Below are positions 53,659-56,422 of a DNA stretch of 56,422 nucleotides, piece after piece. Made by a program: the position numbers and the translations under genes. Location of the stretch: the NCBI GenBank assembly GCA_030407315.1, contig JALQPE010001795.1, positions 1 to 56,422 on the forward strand, read 5' to 3'. The notes beneath the pieces are model-generated. The model did no database searches and was not told the DNA's origin. It was given only the letters and a program-made list of their open reading frames with translations. How positions within the stretch are numbered: position 1 is the stretch's first letter; each line of letters starts with the position of its first letter. This stretch comes from Asparagopsis taxiformis. Taxonomy: Eukaryota > Rhodophyta > Florideophyceae > Bonnemaisoniales > Bonnemaisoniaceae.

Positions 53659-54079
53659 CTGATTTGAATTAAAATTTGGGCTATTCTCAAAAACATGCAC
53701 ATGTGAACATGTTTTTGAGATGGGGGTGTGCCGTACGGCACAATCGACCCGCTGAAATCGAGGTTTTTGCAATATTTTTTCTGCCTGAATTGTAGAATTC
53801 TGGGCTGGACAGCAATGCAACTGAGCTGGACATCCACCGGGCGTCCATTTCAAACTTGGTCTTGTATTTTGCATCTGCACGCATAACAGCAACCAAGCAG
53901 TCAGGTTCACTGCTCGGACGAAGTGCACCTAGAGTGTGAACGATTGGTTTTTGACAGGCGAGTACTGCTCAATAGGTTTCACCCTGGACTAATGGTGGCT
54001 GGACATGCTGCATTATATGATATACTTCAACTCTGGAACGTAGCTTTATTGTAGCGAAATGAAAACATCTTTCGTGACC
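53659..54079. other. Intergenic, no gene
   Basis: Contains a perfect-arm hairpin just inside its left edge and nothing else recognised. Confidence 0.5.
53687..53720. repeat. Hairpin next to KDZ element end
   Basis: CAAAAACATG and CATGTTTTTG flank a short spacer. It lies about 30 bp beyond the proposed transposon end, so it may belong to the element or be a separate insertion. Confidence 0.6.
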
Positions 54080-56422
54080 CTAATTCCATGCTCTAAACGC
54101 TGTCCCATAATGAACGTAGAGCTCCTGCCCTGGACGGATATCGCGGATTGCACGTACTACAATGATCTTCGGATTTTCTAGGTCCTTCGCCTTGAGCTTC
54201 TTCCCCGTCGAACCGCTGCTGTAGTTCTCGACAAACTCGACGTTGGCCATCCGCCTGGTGTCTTCCGCCGGAGTGTCCTCACCTCGCAAATACCGCGGGT
54301 CGTTGATGAACTGCGCCGAACAGAACGGAGCCGGAACAATCCAAATTGGATGCTCGATGTTTCGTCGTCCTTCGCTGTTGCATACAGCTTGATGGCATAC
54401 ATCAAGAATGTTTCCTTCGTTATCGCCATGTGACCCTCTCCGTACGCGAACCTCATCGACTCCTTGCTCATATCAGAGTACACAACAGTTCCGTAGTATG
54501 CACATACTTCGTCGCCAACATTAAATGTCTGTTCAGCGAAGAGCCCTCTTCCTGCATTGGATGCTTAATCAGCGATGGTCGAACGCTCAATTTTTCGCAA
54601 CACAATCGTGTGCCCGCATCACGCGAGGGTTTTCAGTTTGCAACCAGCGGCGCAGGGAAGGTGGCCAATAATGTACCGGTTTTTCCATGTGCTCGTGCGA
54701 CGCAATCGACTCTGGGCACAGCTGCCAGAGGTACTGCCGAATATATTTCGGGAACCTCTGGTACAGGGGAAGGCCAGGTGGGGGTTCGATGATCCTCGTT
54801 CCCTCTGGTACGCATCGTGACAGAGGGGGACGCCAAGAACTTCTCAGCACTCTGTTTCGCTTCTGTCGTGACCCTCATGTCAGTGTTGTTTGAAAGAATT
54901 ACACGTGACATGACTGCACACAGCTTTGGAAGCGATCGTGCCACACACAATTTGTCCATGTCACTGCCGACGAAAACACGGTGCTCAGGCAAGCTCATAG
55001 CTGCTTTTCCCGTTGCGAAAGTGCCAGAGAATGGATCGACAACAATATCACCAGGCTGTGAATGCTGGCTGATCAACTCCATCATGAGAGCGACGCTCTT
55101 CTGCTCTGCACGAACTCTGACCGTAGCACCGGTTGTGCTCCTTGTTCGCCACACCATCTCATTCGAATCGATGGCGGGCATATTGATGGTGACGTTGCAC
55201 CACGCCGGGTACGTGCCGTCCATGTATCCGTGGTTCCTATAGGCCACCATCTCGCTTCCGGTCTTGAACGGAACACCTCGGCTTCCAGAAGTGGATAGCG
55301 ACCTCTGCCATGTTCATGCGTTGGTACCTCTTCCGCCCCGGCATTTGATAGAGGTGCCCAGGTAGTCGGACAAACAACAGAGGTACCTCGTCAACGAAGA
55401 AACTGAATTCCGAACGACGTCCTCCTCCTCTCGTCCTCTCATCCGCACTTTCTTCCCCCCTCGCCACGTCTGCGATGCTTCGGAGTCCGAATTCATGGAC
55501 GTAACCTCTTCTTCATCCGACCCGTCATCACTGGCAGCATCATCGGTTGGGCCTTCTGACTGCGGTCCTTGTACGTTTCCAGTAATGGAACCATTCGTAG
55601 AACTGCAAAACGGAGCAGAACACGATGCCGTGGCCACCGGGGCGCAAAGCTCGTCAAACACTTCGATGCTAGCCTGCATATCTTCTGCGTTAGCCTGTCG
55701 TACGAAGAGTTGGAATCGTTCCTCTTACGACGAACATTGTAGGGCGGATCAGTCAGAATGAGCTGAACGTTGCCCGTGATGGGCACGTGTTCTCGGCTCT
55801 CGTCGGCACTGACCAAATCTTCGAAAGGGACGTCGTACACCCGGCAATACTGACTCTTTTCGAAAGAAAGTCCTTTGCGAGAGCCTGCCCTTCACTTTCC
55901 TGCTCTTCTGTCGCATGGGGTGACGGTGACGGGGGAGACGGCCCTTGGGCAGTAAGACTGGTCCTCCAAGGTCCAAGTTGAAGCCTGGTTGTGTGTCTTG
56001 TCGACGGAACCAAACCTCTCCCTCCTGTGTTGCGACGAGTGGGAGTGTCATCAACCGGCTTGGGGACCTTTTCTGCGTCCGCGGCTTGTGTGCGGGCGGA
56101 GGACAGCCATAACGTCTTCGTCGAGGGTGTCAAAGTACGCTGGCAGCTTGTCCGGATTTCCGCTTGACAAGTATATTTCCAGCGCCCCCCAGCGGTCGGA
56201 CTCCGGCCCAGGTGTACAGGTCCGGGTTGACGATAAGAAACTGCAACCGTCGAAGAACTTCCTCACAAGGTCCCTAAATGCACTGTGCTGCGCACTGGTT
56301 CTTGTCTCTACTTTTCCACCTATCCATCAGGATGAGATATAGGGAGCTTTGTCGTGGTAGAGATCTAGCTTCTGCTCCATCGGTGCGAATAGACCTTCAT
56401 CGAGCACGTCAAACCAATGCTC
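54080..56422 (-). pseudogene. DNA N6/N4-methyltransferase fused to SET domain, frame-broken, runs off the window
   Basis: Reading down from the window end: DVLDEGLFAPMEQKLDLYHD, AFRDLVRKFFDGC and SSGNPDKLPAYFDTLDED (unknown N-terminal region). Then VQLILTDPPYNVRR near 55755, which is methyltransferase motif IV; APG-less GGHGIVFCSVLQFYEW in a shifted frame near 55640; an acidic Ser/Glu insert; LPGHLYQMPGRKR near 55360; and GDIVVDPFSGTFATG near 55085 (motif I). Motif IV before motif I is the beta-class order. After LPLYQRFPKYIRQYL near 54770 comes a SET domain: GRGLFAEQTFNVGDEVCAYY near 54545-54485, FINDPRYLRGED near 54310-54280, NVEFVENY, and RDIRPGQELYVHYG near 54150-54100. At least four frame changes, mostly single-base, break it. 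Expected activities, if ever intact, are adenine or cytosine-N4 DNA methylation plus protein-lysine methylation. Confidence 0.65.

Overview
The window looks like nuclear DNA of a eukaryote with a compact, transposon-rich genome. A red alga of the Chondrus type is my best guess. Every intact host-like gene is a single open frame. Five of six have a TATA box 70-122 nt before an ATG, and there is a eukaryotic tRNA-Trp gene. The rest is mostly nested transposons. The species assignment is inference.

Layout. (1) 1-6850 is a copy, cut by the window edge, of a large KDZ/Plavaka-like DNA transposon in reverse orientation. A second copy lies in forward orientation at about 45471-53658, so the window is framed by a ~7 kb inverted repeat with several percent divergence. 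Each copy holds a zinc-finger transposase gene and a convergent second gene, both frame-broken, plus subterminal repeat arrays and a palindromic end. (2) 6851-11996 is old non-coding DNA with hairpins and a broken Ulp1/C48-like protease fragment. (3) 12000-15901 is a very young PIF/Harbinger element with 328-bp TIRs that appear identical, a 3-bp TGA target duplication, an intact DDE transposase and a convergent second ORF interrupted by one in-frame stop. (4) 16.6-29.9 kb is a host gene island in which all six protein genes encode predicted secreted proteins: a 157-aa protein, a TNFR/GCC2-GCC3-like cysteine-rich protein, a metallo-beta-lactamase-fold hydrolase, two small proteins sharing a cysteine spacing, and a vWA-domain protein. 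A tRNA-Trp gene lies among them. (5) 31216-45452 is a decayed piggyBac transposase gene split by a 12.5-kb chromodomain Ty3/gypsy retrotransposon (31935-44429). Its two 685-bp LTRs differ at one base and are flanked by AGGAC. (6) 54080 to the window end is a broken gene joining a beta-class DNA N6/N4-methyltransferase domain to a SET domain.

How things fit. The retrotransposon reads right to left: gag, then protease joined through a TAATG stop/start overlap, then RT-RNaseH-integrase-chromodomain behind an in-frame TAA. Between pol and its 3' LTR it carries a 1099-codon ORF on the opposite strand, with a forward-facing TATA box in the adjacent LTR. That ORF and the methyltransferase-SET fusion are the two strongest candidates for undescribed biology here. 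Many frame breaks in the KDZ copies and the methyltransferase gene are single-base indels, so consensus error in repeats must be excluded before treating all of them as real mutations.
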